A DNA stretch of 64,000 nt from Couchioplanes caeruleus. Its GTDB lineage: Bacteria > Actinomycetota > Actinomycetes > Mycobacteriales > Micromonosporaceae. Below, piece after piece: positions 36,195 to 43,552 of this stretch (positions are counted from its first letter, which is position 1; the number at the start of each line of letters is the position of its first letter). The notes beneath the pieces were generated by a model, which ran no database searches, was not told the DNA's origin, and was given only the letters and a program-made list of their open reading frames with translations. The position numbers and the translations under genes are program-made. The DNA lies in assembly GCF_023499255.1 (NCBI RefSeq), contig NZ_CP092183.1:2611501-2675500 (forward strand). The letters are read 5' to 3'.

Positions 36195-36860
36195 TCAGGA
36201 GGCGGGCTGAACCTGGAACGAGCTGTCCGCCGTGAACGTCGCCGAGCCGTCCGGTTCGTCGATGTAGAGCTCGGTGCCGCGCCGGTGCACCACGTGGTCC
36301 GGGTAGTTCTTCGAGGTCAGCCGTACGGTCCCGGCGGCCGGCCCCGGCTGCGGGCAGAACGTGGCGTCGTTGCGGAAGAGGTCCGAGTCGTCCGTGGCGT
36401 CGAAGCGCAGCCGGTAGTCGAAGTGGCGCAGGTATCTGCCGTCCTCGGCCCGGAACGAGAAGCAGGTCGGGTCCGCGAGGCCGGGGCCGGCGACCAGGAC
36501 CATCCGCTCGTCCGGCGCCATCGCGGCGAAGCCGTTCGCCGAGGTCAGGTGCGTGTCCGGGTCGTCGAGCGGGGCCAGCAGCCAGGAACCGGCGGCGAGG
36601 CGGGGCCGCGACGGGCTCGGCGGGGCCGCCGACGAGGGTGCCGGTGCCGGAGGCTGGGTGCGCGGTTGCGGCTCGTCCGCGGCGGCGCGCCAGATGGTGT
36701 AGCCGAGGGCCAGGACGCCGACGATGCCCGCGCACACGAGGGCGGTGACCGCGGGGTGGGTACGGGTGAGCAGGCCCGGCCGGGGCTCCCGGACGTCGAC
36801 GCCGCCACGCCCGTAGACGGTGCCGGCGGGGCGCTGTGGTTCGGGTGCCTGACCGGTCAT
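36195..36860 (-). CDS. Membrane-anchored protein with extracellular AbfB (CBM42-like) domain
   Basis: 221 residues. A cytoplasmic 35-residue N-terminus leads to one transmembrane helix (about 40-60: VTALVCAGIVGVLALGYTIW), then a Pro/Ser/Ala linker. The outside domain (about 95-220) has the alpha-L-arabinofuranosidase B fold pattern: YLRHFDYRLRFD, SDLFRNDATFCPQPG, TVRLTSKNYPDHVVHRRGTELYID, STFTADSSFQ. It therefore probably binds arabinofuranosyl or similar sugars, perhaps in the cell's own wall or matrix, and has no catalytic domain. ATG at 36860 has GGAGAAGG upstream, 32 bases from the inferred transcription start. A perfect TcrA-box-like repeat lies 110-127 bases upstream in the same orientation. 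Confidence 0.85.
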   Translation of the reverse strand: MTGQAPEPQRPAGTVYGRGGVDVREPRPGLLTRTHPAVTALVCAGIVGVLALGYTIWRAAADEPQPRTQPPAPAPSSAAPPSPSRPRLAAGSWLLAPLDDPDTHLTSANGFAAMAPDERMVLVAGPGLADPTCFSFRAEDGRYLRHFDYRLRFDATDDSDLFRNDATFCPQPGPAAGTVRLTSKNYPDHVVHRRGTELYIDEPDGSATFTADSSFQVQPAS

Positions 36861-36898
36861 CGTGTCCCTTCTCCGCCTGCGTTGCCGGGGCCGGTGGG

Positions 36899-36926
36899 AG
36901 AGTACCGGGCGGTGGCGGCCACTGAA
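36899..36926 (-). promoter_or_regulatory. Candidate promoter of the AbfB gene
   Basis: TTCAGT (36926-36921), 16-base spacer, TACTCT (36904-36899). The start would fall about 32 bases before the ATG, leaving room for the GGAGAAGG ribosome-binding site. Confidence 0.35.
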
Positions 36927-36969
36927 CGGCAACCCGGGCGGCCCGTTTGATGGAGAAAGCGGTGCGGCA

Positions 36970-36987
36970 CGGGTGCAGCTCGGTTGC
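36970..36987 (-). promoter_or_regulatory. Perfect TcrA-box-like direct repeat
   Basis: On the minus strand GCAACCG-AGCT-GCACCCG matches all 14 defined positions of GCA(A/C)CCG-n4-GCA(A/C)CCG. It lies between the divergent AbfB gene (110 bases to its start) and the small gene at 37041 (54 bases to its start). Confidence 0.65.
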
Positions 36988-37040
36988 ACCGCCACCCCGG
37001 ACCTTTCAGTGGGTACACCCAGCTCCCGATACTCAGGGGC

Positions 37041-37298
37041 ATGGAACCCCTCGCCTCAGTAAGCCTCGCCAGCGGAGCGTCACCACGCCCCGCCGGCTGG
37101 CAGATGCAGCTTCGAGTTGACTATGTGGTCAACAAGGTCATGCAGACGCATCGCGGCCAGTCCGAGGATGCGGTCGCGCAGGCCATCAACGATCAGCTCC
37201 GCAGCGTCGGCGTCGTGCCGAACGGCCGGCAGATCGCCCAGTACGCGGCGGCAATCAGCCAGTTGCCGCTGCTCCCGCCCAACAACCGGACCGCGTGA
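37041..37298 (+). CDS. Small conserved-looking hypothetical protein
   Basis: 85 residues, predicted soluble. The part from residue 22 on (MQLRVDYVVNKVMQTHRGQSEDAVAQAINDQLRSVGV) is regular amphipathic helix with a GRQIAQYAAAISQL C-terminal helix, which looks like a genuine small folded protein. No family is recognised. A GATACT box at 37028-37033, 17 bases after TTCAGT, would place a transcription start at or next to ATG 37041, so the message could be leaderless; alternatively AGGGGC just before the ATG acts as a weak ribosome-binding site. ATG at 37104 is another possible start. Confidence 0.6.
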   Translation: MEPLASVSLASGASPRPAGWQMQLRVDYVVNKVMQTHRGQSEDAVAQAINDQLRSVGVVPNGRQIAQYAAAISQLPLLPPNNRTA

Positions 37299-37307
37299 TC
37301 CCCGCGG

Positions 37308-37340
37308 TTCCCCGCCGGTCCGCCGTCAGCGGGCGGGGAA
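37308..37340. terminator. Hairpin between the small gene and the sugar dehydrogenase gene
   Basis: TTCCCCGCC (37308-37316) pairs perfectly with GGCGGGGAA (37332-37340), loop 15 bases. The right arm lies within the last codons of the convergent dehydrogenase gene. Confidence 0.55.
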
Positions 37341-38447
37341 TCGCAGGATCCGGTCGTCGCCGTCGCGGGCGTCACCGCGGCCGTCCGTGTTCGACGTCGT
37401 GAGCCACAGCGCGCCGTCCGGCGCCACGGCCACCGTACGCAACCGGCCGTAGCGCCCGGAGAACTCGGCCCGCGGCTCGCCCCCGCCCAGCGGTACGGTC
37501 CACAGCCGCTCCCCGCGCAGCGCCGCGACGTACATCGTGTCGCCGGCGATCGCCGCACCCGAGGGTGACGCCTCGTCGGTGCTCCAGGTGACGAGCGGGT
37601 TGACGTACCGGTCGTCGTCGCTCGTGCCCTCGACCTCCGGCCAGCCGTAGTTCTTCCCCGGCTCGATCCGGTTGATCTCGTCGAAGCGGTTCTGGCCGAA
37701 CTCCACGGCGTACATCGTCTTGTCGGCCGCCCAGGCGAGCCCCTGCACGTTGCGGTGCCCCAGGCTCCAGACCGCGGAGCCCGCGCGCGGGTTGCCGGGC
37801 GCCGGTTCACCCTCGGGCGTCAGCCGCAGGATCTTGCCGTTGCTGTCCTGCGGATCCTGCGACGCGGAACGGTTCCCCGCGTCGCCCGTACCCGCGTAGA
37901 GCATGCCGTCCGGGCCGAACGCGATCCGGCCGCCGTTGTGGATGCCGGCCTTGTCGATCCCGTCGAAGATCACTTCCGGGGCGGCGTCGCTGCCCAGCTT
38001 GAAGCGCACGATGCGGTTGTCGTCCGCCGCGGTGTGGTACGCGTACACCCAGCGGGTGCGGGCGTAGTCCTTCGCGACCGCCAGACCCAGCAGGCCGCCC
38101 TCGCCCTCCGCGGCGACACCGGGCACCCGGTACACCTCGCGGGGCTTGCCGCCGCCGGTGGAGACCTGCAGCACGCGCGCGCTGTCGCGCTCGGCCACCA
38201 GCGCGGTGCCGTCGGGAAGGAAGGCGAGGCCCCACGGCGCCGTGAGGCCGGTGGCGACGGTCTGCGGCGCGCCGAGATCCGGGGTGGCGCCGGTGGCCGA
38301 GGGGGCCGCCGCGGTGGTGGCCGGGGCCGACGGCGTGGCCGGGGCGGCGGAGGCGGCCGGCGCGCCCCCGTCGTCTCCGGAACAGGCGGTGAGCAGGGCG
38401 GCGCTCGCCGTGGCGACGGCCAATCCCCAGCGCGAGGCGGAATTCAT
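37326..38447 (-). CDS. PQQ-dependent sugar dehydrogenase-like lipoprotein (GSDH/sorbosone dehydrogenase family)
   Basis: 373 residues. Lipobox LLTAC with Cys at about residue 22, then a Ser/Thr/Ala/Pro linker to residue 55. The six-bladed propeller of soluble glucose/sorbosone dehydrogenases follows: GLTAPWGLAFLPDGTALVAERD, EGGLLGLAV, HNGGRIAFGPDGMLYAGTGD, GHRNVQGLAW, GKNYGWP, and SPSGAAIAG. These residues line the PQQ and calcium site in the family. It would oxidise aldoses at the outer face of the membrane if PQQ is available; PQQ-free homologues exist. ATG at 38447. Divergent from the M14 carboxypeptidase. Confidence 0.9.
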   Translation of the reverse strand: MNSASRWGLAVATASAALLTACSGDDGGAPAASAAPATPSAPATTAAAPSATGATPDLGAPQTVATGLTAPWGLAFLPDGTALVAERDSARVLQVSTGGGKPREVYRVPGVAAEGEGGLLGLAVAKDYARTRWVYAYHTAADDNRIVRFKLGSDAAPEVIFDGIDKAGIHNGGRIAFGPDGMLYAGTGDAGNRSASQDPQDSNGKILRLTPEGEPAPGNPRAGSAVWSLGHRNVQGLAWAADKTMYAVEFGQNRFDEINRIEPGKNYGWPEVEGTSDDDRYVNPLVTWSTDEASPSGAAIAGDTMYVAALRGERLWTVPLGGGEPRAEFSGRYGRLRTVAVAPDGALWLTTSNTDGRGDARDGDDRILRFPAR

Positions 38448-38504
38448 CCGTTCAGCCTGCCTGCACCGCCTGTGAGAAAACTGAACATTCGCCCGGGCGA
38501 GTCC

Positions 38505-38534
38505 TTGACACGGCATCCACCGGCTCGGGAGGGT
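38505..38534 (+). promoter_or_regulatory. Promoter of the M14 carboxypeptidase gene
   Basis: TTGACA (38505-38510), 18-base spacer, GAGGGT (38529-38534), close to the actinomycete TTGACn-N18-TAGnnT form. The start would lie about 30 bases before ATG 38571. Confidence 0.55.
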
Positions 38535-38570
38535 CCACACACGACCTTCCCACCCATGGAGGCCTCCACC

Positions 38571-41500
38571 ATGACACCAGCCCGCTGGGCGACCGCCTGC
38601 GCGCTCTCCCTCGTGACCGCGGCCGCCGCGGTCCTTCCGGGGGTCGCGCCGGCCGCCGCGGCGCCCGCCGAGGACACCCTCGGCGTGTACGTCGGCACCC
38701 TCGACGCCAGGCAGCTCGAACGGCTGCGCGGCGCCGGCATCGACCACGACGAGAGCGCGGTGCGAGCAGCCGCGAACGGCAAGATAGCCGTCGAGACGAT
38801 CCTCGGGCGGCAACAGGCCGACCGGCTCGTCGCCGCCGGCGTGCCCCTGACCCTCAAGCGCAGCACCGCCCGGATGCGCGCCGAGGCCACCGCCGCGCCC
38901 ACGGTCTTCCGGCCGTACGAGGGCAAGGGCGGCCTGCGCGAGGAGCTGGCCGCCACGGCCGCGCAGAACCCGCGCCTGGCCAAGCTCGTGACGATCGGCC
39001 GTACGCTCAAGGGCGTACCCATCCAGGCCGTGAAGGTGACCCGCGACGCGCGGGTCGTGCCCGACGGGCGACGCCCGGCGGTCCTCTACGCCGGCGCCCA
39101 GCACGCCCGGGAGTGGATCACGCCGGAGATGAACCGGCGGCTGCTGCACCACATGATCGACGGGTACGGCACGGACGCCACCATCACCCGGATCCTCAAC
39201 ACGACCGAGCTGTGGTTCGTGCCGGTCGCCAACCCCGACGGGTACGACTTCACGTTCACCGAGGGCCACCGCCTCTGGCGCAAGAACCTGCGCGACAACA
39301 ACGGCGACGGGCAGATCACCGCGGGCGACGGCGTCGACATCAACCGCAACTTCGCCGAGAAGTGGGGTTACGACAACGAGGGTTCGTCGCCCGACCCGGC
39401 CAGCGAGACGTTCCGCGGTTCCGGGCCGAACTCCGAGCCGGAGACCCAGGCCCTCGACGCGCTGTTCAAGCGGATCGGCTTCGAGTTCCTCGTCAACTAC
39501 CACTCGGCCGCGGAGCTGCTGCTCTACGGCGTCGGGTGGCAGGTGAGCACGCCCAGCCCGGACGACCAGATCGCCGTCGCCCTGGCCGGCGACGACGCCC
39601 ACCCGGCGGTGCCCGGCTACGACCCGGACCTGTCCGCGGAGCTGTACACCACCAACGGCGACACCGACTTCCACGCCCAGGTGCGCACCGGGACGATCGG
39701 CTTCACCCCGGAGATGAGCACCTGCGAGACGGTCTCCGCGCTGGACCCGGACGATCAGTGGGACCCGGCCGACTGCGAGAGCGGCTTCAACTTCCCGGAC
39801 GACGAGAAGCTGATCCAGGACGAGTTCGTCAAGAACCTGCCGTTCGCCCTCTCCGTCGCGCAGTCCGCCAAGGACCCCGCCAACCCCGTGTCGTCGGTCG
39901 GCCGCAGCACGCCCGACCTGGCGGTGGACGCCTTCAGCACCTCGTACGGGCGGCGCCAGCAGGTCGCCGTGACGGCCAAGCGCAGCCTGGGCGCCGTCAC
40001 CCTGCACTACTCGGTCAACGGCGGCCGCGCCCGGCTCGCCCGCACCGCGCAGTGGCGCGGCGGCGAGCGCTACGGCGACGGCCTCGACAAGTACTTCGCC
40101 GAACGGCGTGGCGTGGTCCCGTGGGCGCGCCCCGGCGACAAGGTCAAGGTGTGGTTCACCGCCCGCAAGGGCCGCGCCACGGTCACCTCGGCGAACTTCG
40201 CGTACACGGTCGCGAAGAAGATCGGCGGTGACGTGCTGGTGATCGCCGCCGAGGACGTCACGGGCGTCTCGCCGGCGGCCACCGACGGCGCGACCAGCGC
40301 CCGCTACGCCGACGAGCACGTGGCGTCGCTGCGCAAGGCCGGGTACTCGGCGGACGTCTACGACCTCGACACCAACGGCCGGCAGGCGCCGCACCCGCTC
40401 GGGGTGCTGTCGCACTACAAGGCCGTGGTGTGGGAGACCGGCGACGACATCATCCCGCGCGCCTCCGGCCAGCCGGCCGGAACGGTGGCCCGCTCGGCGC
40501 TGGAGACCGAGCTCGCCGTGCGCGACTACCTCAACGAGGGCGGCAAGCTGCTGCTCGGCGGCAAGTACGCCGGCTTCGCCCAGGGCGCGAACGGCGCGTA
40601 CCGCTACCTGCCCGACGGCCCGGGGGAGTGCACCGACCCGGAGAACCCCGCCTGCCTGCAGCTGTTCAACGACTTCCAGCAGTACTGGCTGGGTGCGTAC
40701 TCGTACGTGGACGGCGGCGGCGCCGGCGCGGACGGCAAGCCGTACCCGCTGGTCGGGACGGCCGGGAAGTTCGAGGGCTACACCGGCACGGTCGCCGAGA
40801 GCCACACCGCGGCGTTCCTGGCCACGTCGAGCTTCCTGCCGCCGAAGCAGTTCCCGCAGTTCGCGGACGCGGTGGCTCCGCTCGACTGGAAGCTGCCCGG
40901 CGCGGCGCCGTACGACCCGTACGACGGCGCCTGGTACCTGTGGAGCGGTCAGGCCGACAGCTCGTACAAGCGGCTCACCAAGACGATCGACCTGTCCGGC
41001 GCGCAGACCGCCCGGCTGAAGTTCCACACCTCGTTCGACATCGAGCCGAACTGGGACTTCATGTTCGTCGAGGCGCACCCGGCCGGCACCGACGAGTGGA
41101 CGACGCTGCCCGACGCCAACGGGCTGACCACCACGAACACCGGCGACAGCTGCCAGTCGCAGATCGCCGGCCTGCACCCGTTCGTGGCGCACTACCAGAG
41201 CCCGGACTGCACGCCGACCGGCACCACGGGCACCTGGAACGCGGCGACCGGCGCCAGCGGCGGCTGGAAGGAGTTCGACGCCGACCTGTCCGCGTACGCG
41301 GGCAAGCAGGTCGAGGTCTCGATCACGTACATGTCCGACTGGAGCACCCAGGGCCTGGGCGTCTTCCTCGACGACGTCCGCGTGGAGACCGGCGGCACGG
41401 TCGCCCAGTCGACCTCGTTCGAGAGCGACCTCGGCGGCTGGACGGTTGCCGGCCCGCCGCCCGGCTCCGGCATCAACAGCAACACCTGGACGCGCAGCCA

Positions 41501-41633
41501 GCTGGCGTTCGACTCGGGCGCGGCGACCACCACGAAGGACACCGTCTACCTGGGCTTCGGCCTCGAGGCGCTCCCGCAGGCCGACCGTGACGCGCTGGTC
41601 AAGCGCGCCCTGAAGCACCTCTTTGGGAGGTAA
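38571..41633 (+). CDS. Secreted M14 zinc carboxypeptidase with C-terminal beta-sandwich domains
   Basis: 1020 residues. The signal peptide ends near residue 28. A propeptide-like region covers about 30-120. The catalytic domain has zinc ligands in HARE (His 178, Glu 181) and His 311 (NYHSAAELL), substrate-binding NPDGYDF and DINRNF, and the general base Glu 381 in GFTPEMST. After about 450 a beta domain follows, then a Rossmann-like region (VLVIAAEDVTG...VVWETGDDI) and a C-terminal region like that of immune-inhibitor-A proteases (FHTSFDIEPNWDFMFVEA). The start at 38571 is preferred to ATG 38556 because GGAGG lies 8 bases before it. It cleaves C-terminal residues from extracellular peptides. 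Confidence 0.93.
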   Translation: MTPARWATACALSLVTAAAAVLPGVAPAAAAPAEDTLGVYVGTLDARQLERLRGAGIDHDESAVRAAANGKIAVETILGRQQADRLVAAGVPLTLKRSTARMRAEATAAPTVFRPYEGKGGLREELAATAAQNPRLAKLVTIGRTLKGVPIQAVKVTRDARVVPDGRRPAVLYAGAQHAREWITPEMNRRLLHHMIDGYGTDATITRILNTTELWFVPVANPDGYDFTFTEGHRLWRKNLRDNNGDGQITAGDGVDINRNFAEKWGYDNEGSSPDPASETFRGSGPNSEPETQALDALFKRIGFEFLVNYHSAAELLLYGVGWQVSTPSPDDQIAVALAGDDAHPAVPGYDPDLSAELYTTNGDTDFHAQVRTGTIGFTPEMSTCETVSALDPDDQWDPADCESGFNFPDDEKLIQDEFVKNLPFALSVAQSAKDPANPVSSVGRSTPDLAVDAFSTSYGRRQQVAVTAKRSLGAVTLHYSVNGGRARLARTAQWRGGERYGDGLDKYFAERRGVVPWARPGDKVKVWFTARKGRATVTSANFAYTVAKKIGGDVLVIAAEDVTGVSPAATDGATSARYADEHVASLRKAGYSADVYDLDTNGRQAPHPLGVLSHYKAVVWETGDDIIPRASGQPAGTVARSALETELAVRDYLNEGGKLLLGGKYAGFAQGANGAYRYLPDGPGECTDPENPACLQLFNDFQQYWLGAYSYVDGGGAGADGKPYPLVGTAGKFEGYTGTVAESHTAAFLATSSFLPPKQFPQFADAVAPLDWKLPGAAPYDPYDGAWYLWSGQADSSYKRLTKTIDLSGAQTARLKFHTSFDIEPNWDFMFVEAHPAGTDEWTTLPDANGLTTTNTGDSCQSQIAGLHPFVAHYQSPDCTPTGTTGTWNAATGASGGWKEFDADLSAYAGKQVEVSITYMSDWSTQGLGVFLDDVRVETGGTVAQSTSFESDLGGWTVAGPPPGSGINSNTWTRSQLAFDSGAATTTKDTVYLGFGLEALPQADRDALVKRALKHLFGR

Positions 41634-41651
41634 TCCGCCGTAATCACCCAC

Positions 41652-41691
41652 CGCGCCGCGCGCCCCGTCCGAGGATGAGGCGCGCGGCGCG
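41652..41691 (+). terminator. Terminator after the M14 gene
   Basis: A 13-base-pair stem, CGCGCCGCGCGCC (41652-41664) with GGCGCGCGGCGCG (41679-41691), closes a 14-base loop. It lies 18 bases after the stop codon. Confidence 0.8.
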
Positions 41692-41719
41692 CTGCCGTGC
41701 AGGGCGGAGAGACGACGCA

Positions 41720-43243
41720 GTGCGAGCACCATCCCGGCCGTACCCGGCCGCGTTCCTGGCCGTGTTCCTGGCCGTCGCGACGGCCGTGACCACGGCGGCG
41801 GCCCCCGCCCACGCCGCCCGGGACCGCCTGTCGGCGTGGACACCGTGCGCCGAGGACCGCACCGCCCAGTGCGCGACCATGACGGCGCCGGCGGACCGGT
41901 CCGACCCGTACAGCCCGTCGGTGCGCATCGCCGTGGCCCGCCGCCCCGCGACCGACCCGGCGCACCGCATCGGCACGCTCCTGGTCAACCCCGGCGGCCC
42001 GGGTGGCTCGGGCGTCGACTTCGCCCTGGACAGCCCCTGGTTCTTCAGCCCGCAGCTGCGCCGCCGCTTCGACGTCGTCGGCTTCGACCCCCGCGGGGTC
42101 GCCCGCAGCAGCCCGGTGCGGTGCTCGGCGTCGCTGCTCGCCGCCGGGCCGTCCGTGCCGATCTCCACTTCCCGCGGGTACGGCGCAACCGTCGCATACA
42201 ACCGCAGGCTCGCGGCTGACTGTGCACGGCTCAGCGGCCCCGTCTTCGGCCACGCCGACACGCTGAGCGTGGCTCGCGACATGGACGCGCTCCGCGCCGC
42301 GCTGGGTGAGCGCACGATCAGCTTCTACGGCGTCTCGTACGGCACCCTGCTCGGCACCCAGTACGCGGAGCTCTACCCGGACCGCGTCCGAGCCCTGGCG
42401 CTCGACAGCGTGATGGACCACAGCGGCGACACGGGCGCCTTCCTGACCGCCGAGACGGCCGCGGCCCAGGACGCCTTCGACCAGTTCGCCGCCTGGTGTG
42501 CCCGCAGCACCGAGTGCGCGCTGCACGGCCGCGACGTCCGCACGCTCTGGTCCCGCCTGCTGGACCGCGCCCGCCGCGGCCTGCTGCCCGACCCGTTCGA
42601 CCCGTCCCGCCGGCTCACCGAGTACGACCTGCTCGGCGTGGCCTTCGGCTCCTTCTACGACCCGCAGTGGCACTCGCTCGCGATCTACCTGCTGGAGGCG
42701 TCGTCGGGCGCCCGCTCGCGCCGCGCGCCCACCGGCATCGAGCACAGCTTCCCGGCGGTCTTCTGCGACGACTGGACGCTGCCGCTCGGCGGCTGGCCGG
42801 ACCTGCGCGACCGCCTCGCCGCCCTGGCCGCCCGCAACCCGCAGATGCCGGTGTCCCCGCTCGCGCTGGCGTCGGTGACGGGTTGCCTCGGCTGGCCGCT
42901 GGGGACGGACAACCCGCAGCGGGTGCCGGCGCCGCTGCGCACCGGTCCGGTCCTGCTCATCAACTCCCGCCACGACCCGGCCACCCCGTACGCCTGGGCC
43001 CGCACCGTCGCCGCCCAGCTCGGCCCGCGCGCGTCGCTGGTCACGTACGAGGGCTGGGGCCACACCGTGTACGGCCGCAGCGGCTGCGTGACCGCGGCGG
43101 TCGACCGGTACCTGCTGACCGTGCGGCCGCCGGCGGCGGGGCTGTCCTGCCCGGGCGTGGAACCGCAGGAGGGCGGGGTGGGCAAGCGCCCGGCCGCTTC
43201 CGTGGGCGGTCCCGCGCTTGCGTGGGCCGGAACTCCGGGCTGA
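41720..43243 (+). CDS. Secreted alpha/beta-hydrolase, tripeptidyl aminopeptidase-like (S33)
   Basis: 507 residues. The signal peptide covers about residues 1-33. The fold matches the Streptomyces Tap/SlpD family: LLVNPGGPGGSGVDF (oxyanion loop), FDVVGFDPRGVARSSPV, nucleophile elbow YGVSYGT with Ser 206, LLINSRHDPATP (Asp), and GWGHTVYG (His). It would release tripeptides or Pro-containing peptides from secreted proteins. GTG at 41720 has GGAGAG upstream. It follows the M14 peptidase on the same strand but beyond a terminator. The C-terminal 30 residues are Gly/Pro-rich. Confidence 0.92.
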   Translation: MRAPSRPYPAAFLAVFLAVATAVTTAAAPAHAARDRLSAWTPCAEDRTAQCATMTAPADRSDPYSPSVRIAVARRPATDPAHRIGTLLVNPGGPGGSGVDFALDSPWFFSPQLRRRFDVVGFDPRGVARSSPVRCSASLLAAGPSVPISTSRGYGATVAYNRRLAADCARLSGPVFGHADTLSVARDMDALRAALGERTISFYGVSYGTLLGTQYAELYPDRVRALALDSVMDHSGDTGAFLTAETAAAQDAFDQFAAWCARSTECALHGRDVRTLWSRLLDRARRGLLPDPFDPSRRLTEYDLLGVAFGSFYDPQWHSLAIYLLEASSGARSRRAPTGIEHSFPAVFCDDWTLPLGGWPDLRDRLAALAARNPQMPVSPLALASVTGCLGWPLGTDNPQRVPAPLRTGPVLLINSRHDPATPYAWARTVAAQLGPRASLVTYEGWGHTVYGRSGCVTAAVDRYLLTVRPPAAGLSCPGVEPQEGGVGKRPAASVGGPALAWAGTPG

Positions 43244-43552
43244 CCGCCGGCGGTCGGCGCCGTGACCTGTTCCGTGCCGCCCCTCCCGCCCGCCGACTCG
43301 CGCCCCGCAGCCCTTGTCGCCGCCCCACCCGCCGCCCTCGCCGCCCCACCCGCCGTCCTTTCGCCGCCCTCCTCGCTGTCCTCCCCGGCCCTCTTGCAGC
43401 CCTTCTCCGGGCGCTCCTCGCCGCTCTTCTTGCTGGCCCGTCCGGCGTGACCCGCGTCCCATTCGCGGGGCGGGCGGCTCCCGTGGGTGCGGGGTATCGT
43501 TAGCCAGGCTAACTACCCGGCCACCCGATCCCGGTAGCGAGGAGGGCGCCTG
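43244..43552. other. Intergenic stretch without a gene
   Basis: 309 bases with a low-complexity Cys/Pro-codon-like CCGCCC stretch at about 43270-43440 and no credible reading frame. The only structured element is the perfect palindrome at 43499-43513, just before the ABC exporter. Confidence 0.6.
43499..43513. promoter_or_regulatory. Perfect palindrome upstream of the ABC exporter operon
   Basis: GTTAGCCAGGCTAAC has 7-base arms around a single A. It lies 40 bases before the TTG start of the exporter and is the only AT-richer site in the region, so it is probably an operator. The core resembles but does not match the IdeR/DtxR box spacing, and no regulator gene is adjacent. Confidence 0.55.

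Noticed and set aside
43499..43513. IdeR/DtxR iron box
   Set aside because: GTTAG and CTAAC half-sites are present, but their spacing is 5 bases rather than 1 and the outer TTA/TAA bases are missing.
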